A stretch of DNA of 64,000 bases from Ophiura sarsii (GCA_035610835.1 CM069446.1:1069001-1133000), one strand, 5' to 3'; counted from the stretch's first letter, positions 43,176-56,356 are shown. Notes: generated by a model from the sequence alone, not told the origin. Program-made: numbers and translations.

Positions 43176-45617
43176 GTAAGTCATCATCATGAATGATGAA
43201 GTAAAATTTAGTAAGCTTATTTGAAACGGCCATGAATGAATTAAGCTTATAATATTAATCAATATTCAATACTCAGCTTGAAATGCAACAAGCTCTATAG
43301 TTTATGTTGGCCATCACGACATGACTGACAGTGACGTAACTGCATATTCTACTGATAATTAATTGCAGCATAACAATATATGCGCGAGCCTATTATTATA
43401 AGGGGTCACACTACTAAATAGAGCTCCATAGGGATGTGTACAAAAACACTGATATAAAACTCTGTGTTAGACCACTAAATTGCGAAATTGGACCTTGTAG
43501 AGTGATTTTTTCTGAAAGATGATCACATTTTCTCACCAAAAAGTGAAAAAAATAGGACAGGTAGGTGAACCTGCTCGATTTTTCAAAATACGCCCATGGA
43601 GTTGACTACCTCTCTGACGAGCTTGGAAATGCCGCCGTAATCGTCAATGTTACCAGTAAAAAACACAAATTTGAAAGATCTCTCAAAATTTATCTAGATG
43701 ATATTCACAGTTTATAGTCAGGGTGCATGTAGGTGATGTCCCATTAATCATAATTAATCAAAAATCATAGGCATTTACGCAATTGGGCAGTTCCGTAGTT
43801 ACGGACGTACATTTCAGAGAATTCAGACACTTTGAGGGCTTGCAAAATCTAAACTATACCAGTTGCTTGATTTTTAACACTAGGGTTTCAAGGAGCTCTA
43901 GTAGGAGTATAAAACCTGAAAATGTCTTTGCTGTACCATTTTCGGTTAATGAGATATGGTGTGAAAACCCTCCGTCGCGGACGTACGCAGAGAAAGTGTT
44001 TTTTTCAGTATACCTGTATTCATATCCAAAATTCTCTGAAGTGTTCAGGTCTCTGATTGAAACTTAGATATATTTGTTTGCAAGAGGGATCAAACTGTAG
44101 GAAAAACATAAAGAAAACAGTCATACCTTTCAAATTCATGTTGAAATTGATCAATTTTCACCGTCGCGGACGTACAAGATTAGTGTTGCGGACGTACATC
44201 TGTGAATTAATTCAATGTGTACGTCCGACACGACTTCAGCAGCTCATTAATTAACAATGTACACAGATTCAGACGGATGAAGGTTTCAAAGACATACTAG
44301 CAATCAACAGCTTGGAATATATGCACAATTTATTGGATTCAAACAACAATACAATATAGAACAGGGTGGTTAAAAATGGCAGATTTGGGACGTGTACGTC
44401 CGCGACGAAATTTGCAATAATTCAAAAAAAAATTAAATTAAGTAGTCAATTTTTCGTAATTTTCTGTATTAAATTTCCTTTTTATTATAAAAAACATTGT
44501 TTCTTGCCATATTTTGAAAATTTAATACTTGCCTTAGTTCATTTATGGAAATAATTGCACTTCAATGGTGCGATCTCTACTCAAAAACGCCCTGTACGTC
44601 CACAACAACCTCAAAATCAGCCAAACCGAGAATGATAGGTCAAATTCCAAATTATATCATGTAACTACAACCTATAACCTTTGATATGAGACATAAATGA
44701 GGTTATTTCGACGATTTTCAATTTTTTCAATTTTTTCAATTTGGGTTACCTAATTACGGAACTGCCCAATTGTATTACCGTCAAGTTTTTTTAATTGAGG
44801 ATTTTGCCATGCATATTTTCCGATTCTAGCTTTAAACACCGCCCTTAAGGTTAGGGGATACCCCATTTAGTGTAGTGCACCCTTAATAGGCTACTTGAGG
44901 CGCTGGCGTATACATTATATACGACTATGCGTGCATAAAAGCTGAGCCTGTTACTGTTAGGCTACGTCACTGTCCAGAGGAAACCAAATAGAGTATAGTA
45001 TCGACCTTCTAACCTCAAGTGTCCTTCAAAGGCTGCTAAAGCTATTGTATTGAAACCATAAATTTGTTGATGTATTTAACTTGGTAATTATCCACTCACT
45101 CAAGTCTTCAAGACTCAAGTTTAACAATCTGACTGATGTATTACTTTGGCTAGTTGTCTACCAGTAGGTCATGAGTCATGCATCATCAAGACTGCTGGTG
45201 GTGGATTGGTAATAATTTGATAATTAAGGCATATCGATCGCCGAATCTATTAGTATTGTGGTTTCAACAAATTACCGTATCAACACATAGCATTTGAATA
45301 CAAGGAAAGATCATAGAAGGTCAGTACCTTGTGAACAGGCCTGGAAAATGTGGAATTCAGGGAGCTCCTTCCTGGGAAATTTGGGTATTTGGTGGGATAT
45401 TTTGTTTTTCAAAATAAAGAAATACATAAGAAATGGAGGGAAATCTTGATTTCTTTGTAGGAAATTTTGTTTGCTTCTCAGGAAATATACATTTTCAGCC
45501 TGCTTGTGAAACACAAAGCATGAGCCTTTGCAGTTTGTTCAGTAACATGAACCTTTGGTTTGGACAAGTGCAATAATAATGGGAGTGAAATCTGCAAAAA
45601 TAAATTTATTAAAACCC

Positions 45618-45654
<37 letters not shown>

Positions 45655-48600
45655 ATACTACTTAATACTATCGGTAATATTTTTTAGTATCTAGTTCTTT
45701 GGCAGCATTGTAACAGTGCTGATAGTATAAGCCTATTCGCCATTAGCCGCCCGAAGTGCATTCTGGGTAATAATCTCCAAATTTACGGGAGATAAACATG
45801 CCGAGGTTGCGCGTGCTTTCCAATGTGGCGAACTTCGTAATTATCCTTAAAATGACTGTACTTGCAGTTTTTATTACCGTAACACCTCCATTTTTTTATA
45901 TGTATTGCACCTTGGAGTATTGATTATCATGCGACTGAAAATAAATGAAATGATTACTGATGGCACAAACAAATCACAGGGGATTCCCCAAGAGTCGCAG
46001 TTCATCACATGGCCGTCTACGGTCGAGTTTGTCTTGTTTATCTCCCATTCATTTCCGGAAGTAAAACTTCTGAGCATGCGCGGTTGTAATGGCGAATAGG
46101 CTTATTGTGTAGTACCTAGTTCTTTAGTGCAGTATGGAGTAGAGGCTGATCGGTTTGTCACGGACGGACGTTTGTGCAAAACATGAGCGAAAAACAGTTT
46201 GTAAAAAGTAACTACTGACATTTATTCAACTTTTTATGTTTAATGTTATAGAGAATCATCAACTTTATTGAAATACACAACAACAAAAAGGTGTGGTTTG
46301 TTACTAAAAATAGAACGACGGAAATGTTTGTGTCACGGACGGACTAGATAGAAATAGGGTTCTCTACCTTTTAGTGCTTCTTTTTAATTTCTATCTAGTC
46401 AACTCCATATTCCCCAATGCTTTCCAGGTCAAATAGTAAGTAAGATACATGGTTTGAATATCTGATACACGGCATTTGAAAATATTTCTTATTTTTTACA
46501 GGGGTAGGGTAACAAACTTTGTCACGGACGGACATTTTTGAGCGTCACGGACGGACACAAATGTTAACTACATAAAAAACTTTGAAATTGCCACTTATTT
46601 ACACTTTAGTATGAAAAAATGGTATTAAATACTTACAAAATAGTAAGAAAAATGTTAAGTCATGAATTTTCAGTCTTAGTAATAAAAAGCAGTCAAGATA
46701 TTAGTCTTTTTCCAACACTACAGACAAGATAGAAATAGGGTTCTCCGGACCTTTAGTACTTCATCTTAATTTCTATTTAAACAATTCCATATTCCTCAAG
46801 CTTTCCAGGTCAAATAGTAAGTGAGATACATGGTTTGATACACAGCATTTGAAAACAGATACATTTTTTTACAGGAGAAGGGTAGACCAAACAAACTGTG
46901 TCACAGACGGAAATTTGTTAGCGTTACGGACGGACACAGATGTTGAAGAACTTTGAAATTGCCACTTATTTACATGACAAAATAGTATCAAATACTTACA
47001 AAATAGTAAGAAAAATTGTATGTCATCATTTTTCAGTCTTAGTAAATAAAAAGGATCACAAGATACCAAAACCAGTGTGATGGTTATATTCAAAGGTTGC
47101 AGAATTTGGCACTTTGATAGCAGAGGGTGATCGGTTCAAGGTTCACATTGGTGTGATTTTTTTTTAATATTGATATTGAAATGTACCTCACAATATTGGA
47201 CAACATCTTGGCTAACTGAAACTGCATTCGAAAAGAAGAAAAAATGCAGAAAAGTTTTTGGAACAGTCCATTATTGCCCAAGGGGTAGAAACAAGATGAC
47301 GGACATTCTTAGTCATGGACGGACATTCTTAGTAGAAGTTGACCTTGCTATATTTTATGTTAATGAAACATTTTCAATTTTTTAATTAAAAATTGATAGA
47401 TGGCAGATTTATCCATTAAATAAAAATATATATTGTAGAAAAAAAAGTTCTGGGAAGTAATTACCCTGCCCTTGTGATAACTTTTTGATGCAGAGCTGTC
47501 CGTCCGTGACGCAAAAAAGGTTTTAAAGTTTTACAACTTTTTTCAAGAAAAGAGAAAAAATTAAAAACATAGTGATCTATCTCCCCTATATACCCCCTTT
47601 CTCATGTAGAAATGAAACTTAACAATGGCATCAATAAATAAGTTAAATCAGTGATTAAAAGTTGTCACGGACGGACATTATTCAGTTCTGAGTACAAATT
47701 CCAAACTGAATCCCGCCTCTCTTACCATAAATGGCAAGAGATAGACCTGCTGCATCATATACATAGACTGTATGCTGTGATACAAGTTTGTAACACAATT
47801 TTGACCCTTTGATAAATTTTGTTCGATTAATTGTGTAAAAGACTGTATGCTGTGATACAACTTTTTAAAACAATTTTGACCCTTCTTTGATAAGTTTTTG
47901 TTCAATTAATTGTGTAATTAAAGGTTAGTGATAATGGATACACGTAGGCATCTAACCGTGTTTTGAGTTTTTCAAAGTTTCATGAAGAAAAAGCCTGCAA
48001 CTTTTGATAGTGCAAAGCTTAAAATTAAATTTGTGCTAACATCTCCAATGATACTTTCTGATTTCAATGCTGTTACTTGCTTTTATTTCACATACACTTA
48101 TTATATGGGGCAATTTTAAACAGTGTCTTTAAACTGATCTCATGCTACCCCTTTTATTTGCAAGCATTATTTCATCATGTACAGGCAGTAAGGTTAACAA
48201 GCGCAAGCTATACTACAGATTCACCAAAGAATCAAAGATCTGCTGAGGGTTCACAAATGCGCAAATAGGCAAATGACTTCATTTGACTTAAGTAATTTTA
48301 CAGTGCACCTGGTGAGCATCATAACATGTGCTCACTGCTGTAGCAAACCTACTCATTTGCATAAAGGGCATACCTGTATGGGCTAGTTCATTTAATGATA
48401 AGAGGGGTGGTAGTCAGCTTTGCTTGTGTGCTCAGAACTGAACAGTAGCTAACAGTGTCCGTCCGTGACAAAATTTGTGTCCGTCCGTGACAACTTTTAA
48501 TTAAAGATTTAACTAATTTATGCCTGCCCTAATTAGTTAATACTCCTGCATGGGAAAGAATACATATAAGGGAGATACTTCACTATGTTTTTATTTTTTT

Positions 48601-51025
48601 ACTTTGTCCTTGAAATTAGTTAAAACACTTTTAAACTTTTTGTGTGTCACGGACGGACAGCAAAACATCAAAATGTTAACGCAAGTCTAGCGATATAACT
48701 TCCCCAGAACTTTTTTCCCAAATATTTATCTTATTTGATGGAAAAGTGTGTCAGCTATCAACATTACATCACAAAACTCTGAAAATGTTACATTAACATA
48801 AAAATATAGCATGATGAACTTGAACTAAAATGTCCGTCCGTGACGCATCTTGTTTTCACCCCTTGGACAATAATGGACTGTTCCGCGAACGTACCGCATT
48901 TTAATTTTTTTAAATGCAGTTTCAGATAGCCTAGATATTGTCCAACATTGTGAGGTACCTATCAATATCAAAATCAGAAATTTATTTTTTCATAACCATG
49001 TTAACCTTTAACCGATCAGCCTCAGTAATAGTATTTTGTAACATTTAGTTCTTTAGGTAAGTTTGGGTTGTAATAGCACCTGGGTACTGGCACTTTTGAG
49101 GTTGGTTTTATTTTCTATAGGGGGTGTCTTGATTTTTGTTTTGTTTTTATGTTTTTGTTTGTAATCATCAAGGATGAATACCAAAGATGACACAATTTAC
49201 TCTAAGCAAATCAGTTCTTGAACAAAGGTGGAATATTAAAACCGTTGTCCCATTTGAACTGAATAGCTATATAGTTTAACGATCTTGTTTTTGTTTTGTT
49301 TGTAATCATCAAGGATGAAAACCAAAACATTGGTTATCCCCCAATGATGACACAGTTTACTCTAAGCGTTTCAGTTCATGAACAAAGGTGGAATGTATAA
49401 ACCTTTGTCCCATTTGAACTGAATGGCTATTTGTTTTTGAGTGGGGGTTATTATTTATTTATTTATTTTATTTGTTTATTTTTTTTCATAACAAGTTCCA
49501 AAAGTAAATTTGCTAAAAAAAGTTCCAATAAGTACCAAAAAGTAAATAAGTTTTAAAAGTAGTGTAAAATTGCACACAAAAAATCAAATAAGTTTCATAA
49601 AATTGCAAATATGTGCCCAAAAAAGTAGAATAAAGTCAAATTGTATGTTTCAAAAAAAACTTTCCAAAAAGTAAAATTGTAAACAAAATTTAAAAAAATC
49701 CAAAATGTAAAACTGCAAAAAAAAAGTACAATAAAGTTCCAAATAGTTTAATTGCCAAAAAAGTTCCAAAAGTTTTAAAAAAATGAATTTCAAAAAACAA
49801 AAACAAAATCCATGTGGGTCCTCAGCATGACCTGAAACATAAGAAAGAAGAAAAAGCAGTGTAAGTGGCATGTAAAATTTTGATTGAAACATTGACATTT
49901 TATACAATTATTGGACATTCTAACATATTTAAATAGAATATAGAACTTTATTAGCTGGAGGAAATTTAAAAATATTGAGTTGTGGATGGAGTGCATATTC
50001 AGGGGAAGAACTTGGCGGACCCCAGGCAATGCCATGAACTTATGTTTATCTACTCAATACTCCATCCACTCCTCCCACGGTTGTGTTTAGTGGTGTTAGT
50101 GTTAGAGCCAGTGCCGCCTTGGTGAGGCTGGTTGGTTGAAGGAATGCTACCGAACCACATACATGTAGCATCACAATCGACCATCATTGCGCTGACACTA
50201 CTATAGCTTTTGTTGTGTTTTTATAGTCACCGGATTTCTTGAATCTACAATCAATGGTGTCAAAACACATTATTCAATGCGCTCTGAACTAAATGGGCGG
50301 GAAAGTTAATGGGTTTAAATATCATGTGCTACTCCCTTGCAGTATTGCCTATACTCTGCTAAGAAAATTACACTTTGTCTTAAAGTTACCCACCCAACTT
50401 TTTAATAGATTTACTGACATTCTGACTAAACCCCTGGCCCTGTGTAAGGGAAACTTTTTGAAATGCACAATTTGCAACGTTTTTACTTCAAAACTACAAA
50501 AACTACCATAAATAAACTTACTTGAAAAAACAGTGTCCTCAATATAAGCCCATTTTAAACAAAAAATCACTTTCCACCATCCTAAGAACCAGGGTTGCAC
50601 TAAATCTACTAGCAAAATACTTGCCACCCCTCACCCCCCCCCCCCCCCCCATTTTTTGCACTATTGAAAAACATATTATTACTTTTTATCATCAACAGAA
50701 AAAGCATTTTGTCAACTATTCCAGAGTAGCACCGCTTCGCACTCACTACAACATCAGATTCAAAGGAAGCGAATATCGCAAATTTGTTGGAGGTCTTGAG
50801 CTGGCTGGAGGTCTAGGTCTTCTGATATTGACAGGACGTAGGACAAGAACGATGTCATTCCTTGTCCTTCTGATCTGCGTTGCATCTATGCTTCATACAT
50901 ATCACACTCTGGGAGATCCGATTACCAAAGTCTATATTCTGTTGGCGTCTGGAGCTGTTGTCTTTGTGCAGATGATAATTGAGTTACGAGCGAACGTAAA
51001 TGTGAAAAAAGAAAAAAGTAGCTGA
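43065..51025 (+). CDS. TMEM35: TMEM35-family four-helix membrane protein, two exons
   Basis: Exon 1 is 43065-43175 (ATG start; donor ATG|GTAAGT) and exon 2 is 50699-51025 (acceptor ATCAACAG|AAA, ending in TGA), both phase 0, giving 145 residues. Predicted helices lie at about residues 4-23, 66-82, 88-104 and 113-132; the C-terminus is basic (KKEK). Recognisable family features are the first helix followed by a K-x-(S/T)-P segment, the K(R/K)-x-(Y/F) after the intron, FVGGLELAGGLGLLIL in helix 2, and H-x-LGDP before helix 4, as in vertebrate TMEM35A/NACHO (HQLVGDP). TMEM35A is an ER chaperone for nicotinic acetylcholine receptor assembly; TMEM35B is poorly known. Choosing between A and B needs a tree. 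Length and the single intron fit the family. The 7.5-kb intron is filled with transposons. Divergently arranged with WDR3. Confidence 0.85.
43780..44772. mobile_element. Inverted-repeat element with GTCGCGGACGTACA motifs
   Basis: Ends CAATTGGGCAGTTCCGTA and its complement TACGGAACTGCCCAATTG. Seven copies or variants of GT(C/T)GCGGACGTACA lie inside, in both orientations (near 43797, 43974, 44163, 44185, 44218, 44393, 44593). No transposase frame. Confidence 0.82.
45619..45653. repeat. Poly(C) homopolymer of about 34 bp
   Basis: One of many long C or G runs. Others lie at 663-680, 811-831, 1172-1214, 1918-1936, 18877-18898, 25449-25483, 26244-26280, 36009-36067, 50633-50650 and 54919-54939. 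Confidence 0.95.
45735..46107. mobile_element. MITE-like inverted repeat
   Basis: TAAGCCTATTCGCCATTA near 45738 and TAATGGCGAATAGGCTTA near 46087; about 370 bp between, no ORF of note. Confidence 0.75.
46139..49024. mobile_element. Element cluster with GTCACGGACGGACA motifs
   Basis: TIR-like GAGGCTGATCGGTT ends at 46144 and 49010 (complement), with a third at about 47128 (GAGGGTGATCGGTT). The segment 47119-47560 is an inverted copy of about 48600-49024, and 46330-46700 is a direct repeat of about 46720-47040. About ten exact and several variant copies of the motif occur in both orientations (46157, 46332, 46521, 46544, 47498, 47663, 48458, 48478, 48646, 48832). No transposase seen. Confidence 0.75.
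49025..50632. other. TMEM35 intron, remaining part
   Basis: Contains a two-copy repeat (about 49140-49260 and 49290-49430, CATCAAGGATGAA...CCCATTTGAACTGAAT) and a region of repeated AAAGT(A/T)CCAA words at 49490-49790. No gene recognised. Confidence 0.5.
50699..51025 (+). CDS. TMEM35: TMEM35-family gene, exon 2 (residues 38-145)
   Basis: Begins KKHFVNYSRVAPL and carries helices 2-4. The open frame extends upstream of the acceptor, but the family similarity begins exactly at the AG. Confidence 0.9.
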   Translation, partial: KKHFVNYSRVAPLRTHYNIRFKGSEYRKFVGGLELAGGLGLLILTGRRTRTMSFLVLLICVASMLHTYHTLGDPITKVYILLASGAVVFVQMIIELRANVNVKKEKSS

Positions 51026-51423
51026 TTTTAGTACTCTGGATATTTATTGATTTATAATTCATGATGTTCTTACAGAATCAGACAGAACAAAGCGGGTCAA
51101 ACCAAATTTGAGATTTTATAGTGACTATTTTAAAAATATTTAAATTCCTAAACACAGTGGTTATTTCCTTTCAGAAATCATTCAATCAGTTAAAAAGACT
51201 TTGCAGAATGTGTTTTAAAATGACTGAATATGCTCTTTGTTTCCATTCTAGGTTCTAGTAAATTTTTCTCAATGTTTACCCTTCCGTATCTGATTGTGAT
51301 AGTACACATGATTTACGTATTTTACTTTTTGACAGCATTTTTTGATTTCTTGCCTTATCTTTATACTATAAGCAATTGCCAATAGGGATACAGGTGCTAT
51401 TATAAAAACTTTTTGAACAACAA

Positions 51424-51429
51424 AATAAA
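51424..51429 (+). promoter_or_regulatory. Candidate polyadenylation signal of the TMEM35-family gene
   Basis: An AATAAA hexamer about 400 nt after the stop codon, just before the 179-bp satellite begins. Position is plausible for a short 3' UTR; no cDNA evidence. Confidence 0.45.
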
Positions 51430-51544
51430 GAAACATGTTGCTCTACTTTAAACAGCTTATAATAAAAAACCCTTTAAAAAGGGAAATGCTTGTAACAAGT
51501 GTGAAACATATTAGAGTTTTATGTGAGCAATTCCCATATCATGC

Positions 51545-53600
51545 ATCCAGAAAATATCATATAATGTGCCCAGATTTGCTTTTTAGGATACGATATCACA
51601 TTTGTAACTACGTATAATATAAGTGTCACTAATCGATCAATCCGCAACCAATTTGACGACATAAATGACGTTCACATTGAAATCGCAAAAATTGTGGTTT
51701 TTCTTCAACCAATTCCGGAAAAAATTTGCTAATTATCATATAATGTGCCCTGATTTGCATTTCAGGATATGATATCACATTTTGAGCTGCGTATGATATC
51801 TGTGTCACTAATCGGTCAATCCGCGACCAATTTGACGACATAAATGACGTTCACGTTGAAATCGCCGGGAAAAACAGGGTTTTTTCCTAGCAATTGCGGA
51901 CAAAATAATCAAAATTTCATATGATGTGCCCTGATTTGCTTTTTAGGATACGATATCACATTTGTAGCTACGTATGATATCAGTGTCACTAATCGGTCAA
52001 TCCGCAACCAATTTGACGACATAAATGATGTTCACATTGAAATCGCAAAAATTGGGGTTTTTCTTCAACCAATTCCGGAAAAATAGGCTAAATATCATAT
52101 TATGTGCCCTGATTTGCTTTTCAGGATATGATATCACATTTTGAGCTGTGTATGATATCTGTGTCACTAATCGGACAATCCGCGACCAATTTGACGACAT
52201 AAATGACGTTCACGTTGAAATCGCCGGGGAAAACAGGTTTTTTTCCTAGCAATTGCGGACAAAATAAACAAAATTTCATATGATGTGCCTTGATTTGCTT
52301 TTTAGGATACGATATCACATTTTAGCCACATATGATATCGGTGTCACAAATCGGTCAATCCGCAACCAATTTGACGACAATGACGTTCACATTGAAATCG
52401 CAAATCCAAATCGTGATTTTTTTTTCTTCAACCAATTCCGGACAAAATAGACAAACTATCATATCATGTGCCCTGATTTGCTTTTTAGGATACGTATCAC
52501 ATTTTGAGTTACGTATGATATCGGTGTTATACTGATCGGTCAATCCGCAACCAACTTGACAACATAAAGGATGTTCGCGTTGAAATCGCAATGATTTTTT
52601 TTCTCCAACCAATTCCGGACAAAATAGGCTAAATATCATATAATGTGCCCTGATTTGCTTTTAAGGATATGATATCACATTTTGAGCTACGTATGATATC
52701 GGTGTCACTGATCGGTCAATCAGCAACCAATTTGACGACAAATAGCGTTGCCGTTGACATCACACAAGGAAAAACTTTTTTTCTTCTTCTACCAATTAGG
52801 GACTAAATAGACAAACTATCATATAATGTGCCCTGATTTGCTTTTTAGGATACGATATCACATTTTGAGTTACGTATGATATCGGTGTTACTGATCGGTC
52901 AATCCGCAACCAATTTGACGACAATGACGTTCACATTGAAATCGCAAAACCTAATCGTGTTTTTTTCTTCTCCAACCAATTCCGGACAAAATAGGCTAAA
53001 TATCATATAATGTGCCCTGAATTGCTTTTCAGGATATGATATCACATTTTGAGCTACGTATGATATCGGTGTCACTGATCGGTCAATCAGCAACCAATTT
53101 GACGACAAATAGCGTTGCCGTTGACATCACACAAGGAAACACTTTTTTCTTCTTCTACCAATAAGGGACTAAATAGACAAACTATCATATGTGCCCTGAT
53201 TTGCTTTTTAGGATACGATATCACATTTTGAGTTACGTATAATATCTGTGTCACTGATCGGTCAATCCGCAACCAATTTGATGTCATAAATGACATTCCC
53301 TATGAAATCGCAAGGAAAAACAGTTTTTTTACCGACCAATTCAATTGTGGACAAACTAGCCATATGCTAAAGTATCTTCATATAATGTGCCCTGATTTAC
53401 TTTTTAAAGGACGATATCACAGTTTGAGCTACGTATCATATATCAGTATCACTGCACGGTCAATCCGCAACCAATTTGAGAACATAAATGACATTCGTGT
53501 AGAAATCTCAAGGAAAAATGTGGTTTTTTTTCAACCAATTCCGAAAAAATAGGCAAATATCATATAATGTGCCTTTATTAAACCGGGCTTTATTTGCTTT
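51545..53600 (+). repeat. Satellite-like array, ~179-bp unit, 11-12 copies
   Basis: Units recur at about 51575, 51752, 51930, 52111, 52290, 52474, 52653, 52834, 53014, 53192 and 53391 (marker GTGCCCTGATTTGCTTTTTA). Core words are GATATCACATTTTGAGC, TACGTATGATATC, CGGTCAATCCGCAACCAATT and TTGACGACA. Early units alternate between two forms: CTTCAACCAATTCCGG and CCTAGCAATTGCGGAC. Begins about 120 bp after the presumed TMEM35 polyA signal. Confidence 0.95.
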
Positions 53601-54196
53601 TTATGATACGAATTTGAGCTACCTATAATCAGTAACAGATTTGTGATCAAAAGACATTTGTTGTACTAGATGCCCTAGCACCATAAACATGATTATGGGT
53701 GGTTAAAATCTCGGATTAGAAATATCAAAGTCAGAAGTTGTAAGCTTAAAATGGTAAGTAAGCTTACTACAAATTCATTCATTGGTTAAACTGAAACTGG
53801 CCAAAAATCACTCAAAAATAATAATGCAGACAAAAATCAGTTGCAGACCTGTTCTAGAGATAACTCTCTGATGGGTCAATTGGAAAACAATTTCTCAAAA
53901 CATTACGTAATAATATACCTTTCCTATATAAGACGAAAATCAACGTATTTTTCATATGGCGGAAGCATACGAAATAAACCTTCCGTCTACCAAAAATTAA
54001 ACTCCAAAATTCACCGTATGAGTCAAATCGAGTCTCAACTTGATCTAAGATTATGAGCTGTTTTTAAAAGTGTAATAAAAATGTAGTACACGGCCCTTTA
54101 ATCTATAGGTAATGAAGAAGACAACTGCGATCTATCACGCAAATCCACTTCAACATTTCACGAAAAGTTCAATACGATGACACAGCTAGCCTATTA

Positions 54197-55144
54197 GGTA
54201 GGCGTTGTAACTGGTACTTATACCGAACATTGTATGGGCGGCCAATGAGGTTAAATTGATTGAATATAGTCTAAAATCGGGGTAAAAAAAGATGAATTAT
54301 AATTTTGTAATGACTACTTATTTGCAATAATGAATTATAATTAACATGAATATGAATGATCCGGATTGAACTGAAATGGTCCAGGTTGAACCGAGATCAG
54401 TGGCGTAACAGAGGTTGGTTGTCAGGGGGGGGCACAGCCCAAAAAATTATGGTTAGAATAATTCCGTCCCGGAATTTTTAAAAGGTTGCCCCAATTTTTT
54501 TCCCATTCAGTCACCTCGTGAATTTCACGTAGGTGTGTGTGTGTGTGGGGGGGGGGGGGGAGGGTCAAAAAACTTCACAAAATCGCACGGTCACAAAATT
54601 TTGCACGGTCACAAAATTACGCAAGGTCACAAATTTCGCACGGTCACAAAATTTCGCACAGTAACAAAATTTCGCAGTACAAAAAACACAACAGTCAACA
54701 ATGTGTTGACTGTTGTGTTTTTTGTACGGCGAAATTTTCTTTCTTTCTTTCCCTTTCTTCTTTTATTTCTTTCCCCTTTTTTTCTCCTTTTCCTTTTTCT
54801 TTTTCCTCCCTTTTTCCTTTCTCTCTCTCTTTTCTTTCCCTTCCCCTCCATTTTTCCTGGTGGGTAGGTTTGAATTTCCTGCTGAGCACCTTCAGGGGGG
54901 GCACTGTGCGACCCCCTACCCCCCCCCCCCCCCCCCCCCGGCTGTTACGCCACTGACCGAGATAACCGAGATGATTCAAGAGGATCCCAAATTAATCATG
55001 AATATTCATATTACTTATTAATATTCATTATAAAAAAGTTATCATTTATAAATCTCTAACAAATTCCAAGTATATATTCAATATATTTAACCCCATTGGC
55101 CGCCCATACAATGTTCGGTATAAGTACCAGTTACAACGCCTACC
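54197..55144. mobile_element. MITE with 55-bp inverted repeats hosting the hAT MITE
   Basis: GGTAGGCGTTGTAACTGGTA at the left is complemented at the right, extending through CCGAACATTGTATGGGCGGC. About 390 bp without the nested insertion. Confidence 0.88.
54398..54955. mobile_element. hAT-type MITE, 558 bp
   Basis: Ends CAGTGGCGTAACAG and CTGTTACGCCACTG with an 8-bp duplication ACCGAGAT (54390-54397, 54956-54963). It contains repeated GCACGGTCACAAAATT units, a perfect hairpin around 54702, a pyrimidine-rich block and a poly(C) run. Nested in the element at 54197-55144. Confidence 0.92.
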
Positions 55145-55405
55145 CAGTTTAATATTCACTGGCGATGATATATCAATCTCTCGTCCAATCAAAACCATCG
55201 ACACGGATGGCACACTTCTCGTCCATCAATTATGAGCGTATGAAAGTATCGTTTGGCATATTATACCAGTGACACCAATTAGGTTTTCTGTGCAAAGTGA
55301 CACTCGGAACGGAGCCATACATAACGCGTACCAATTCCAAGCCTATATATGCTAGTTCGCCTTGGCGAACAAGCAAAAAACCTAGACAATGTGTAAGATA
55401 AGGTT

Positions 55406-55620
55406 TTAACCCTCTGGGGTCTACCTGTCTATCTTACAGTGGTTCTGATTGGTTTATTGCAAGATATACTCAATTGAATAGCCAATTAAAATGCAGCTTA
55501 TAAAATATTTCACTCCGATTTTTATCAGGGTTGCAATTATTCTAACAATGTCTCTCATTGGTGCAATAAATGATGTATCCATTTTTTTAACCAATCGGCC
55601 GGTAGTTCTCAGGGGGTTAA
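55406..55620. mobile_element. TTAA-flanked MITE family 1, copy 3
   Basis: Starts TTAACCCTCTGGGGTCTACC, ends GTAGTTCTCAGGGGGTTAA; 215 bp. Complete. Confidence 0.88.
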
Positions 55621-55743
55621 GGGTCAAAAGATGAGAATCAGATAAACTCCCTCTACACACTTTTTCTTCATTTATGCACCAAATTTAGCAATAAGAACAC
55701 ATAATTTTACACAGTTAAAGAGCTTATTCTAAAATTGATATAT

Positions 55744-55919
55744 ACTGTAAAAGAAAAACCATTTAATTTCGTGAGGAGTGTGGATTCGCTTAATTAAATA
55801 ACTGCAAAACAGACAATTTTGCATTGAAATGAAAGTAACATTTCCAGTTTCGCGAAATTAAATGCCTGCTAAAGAACCAGTAATTTTAAATTCGCAAAAT
55901 TATGGATGTTTTACAGTAT
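55744..55919. mobile_element. Small MITE with TACTGTAAAA ends
   Basis: TATACTGTAAAAG at the left, TTTTACAGTA at the right, internal TTTCGCGAAATTAAAT. Same style as 58518-58721. Confidence 0.65.
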
Positions 55920-56356
55920 TCTATATTCCTTTCTCTCATCTTTGTATTCGTTTTCTGCCACTTTTCTCACTTTTATTTTCATATAGCCAGCATGCTTATA
56001 GGTAAATTGAAACTAAATTCTTTAGTTTTGATCAGGTCAAATATTTTTACTAGAATCTGGTCTCATCAGGACACAGAGGTGTGTTTCCACGTCAACTAGC
56101 TGTGTAAACAAACAAACAAGCGAACATTTTGTTTAATTCAGGGGGGAAATTTTTTTTAATGTTTTTTGTGGCATAATTCTGTTATACCCTACACACCATT
56201 CAACATCGGTAGTATGCGTCGTTCTTAAAAATCATGCACTGTGAATACCTCTGTGAACTGAAGGGTATCAGAATTACTCCGTTTTTGTCTAATTTGCACA
56301 TTTCATCATCATTTCATTCACTACAAATAGACAAAGGTATAATTGACAATATCAAA

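Noticed and set aside
50522..50698. Upstream extension of the TMEM35 exon 2 open frame
   Set aside because: Contains the poly(C) run coding for proline and lies before a good acceptor; family similarity begins only at 50699.
54535..55021. Overlapping open frames with long F/S/P or K/R/E runs
   Set aside because: Products of the pyrimidine-rich block and poly(C) run inside a hAT MITE.
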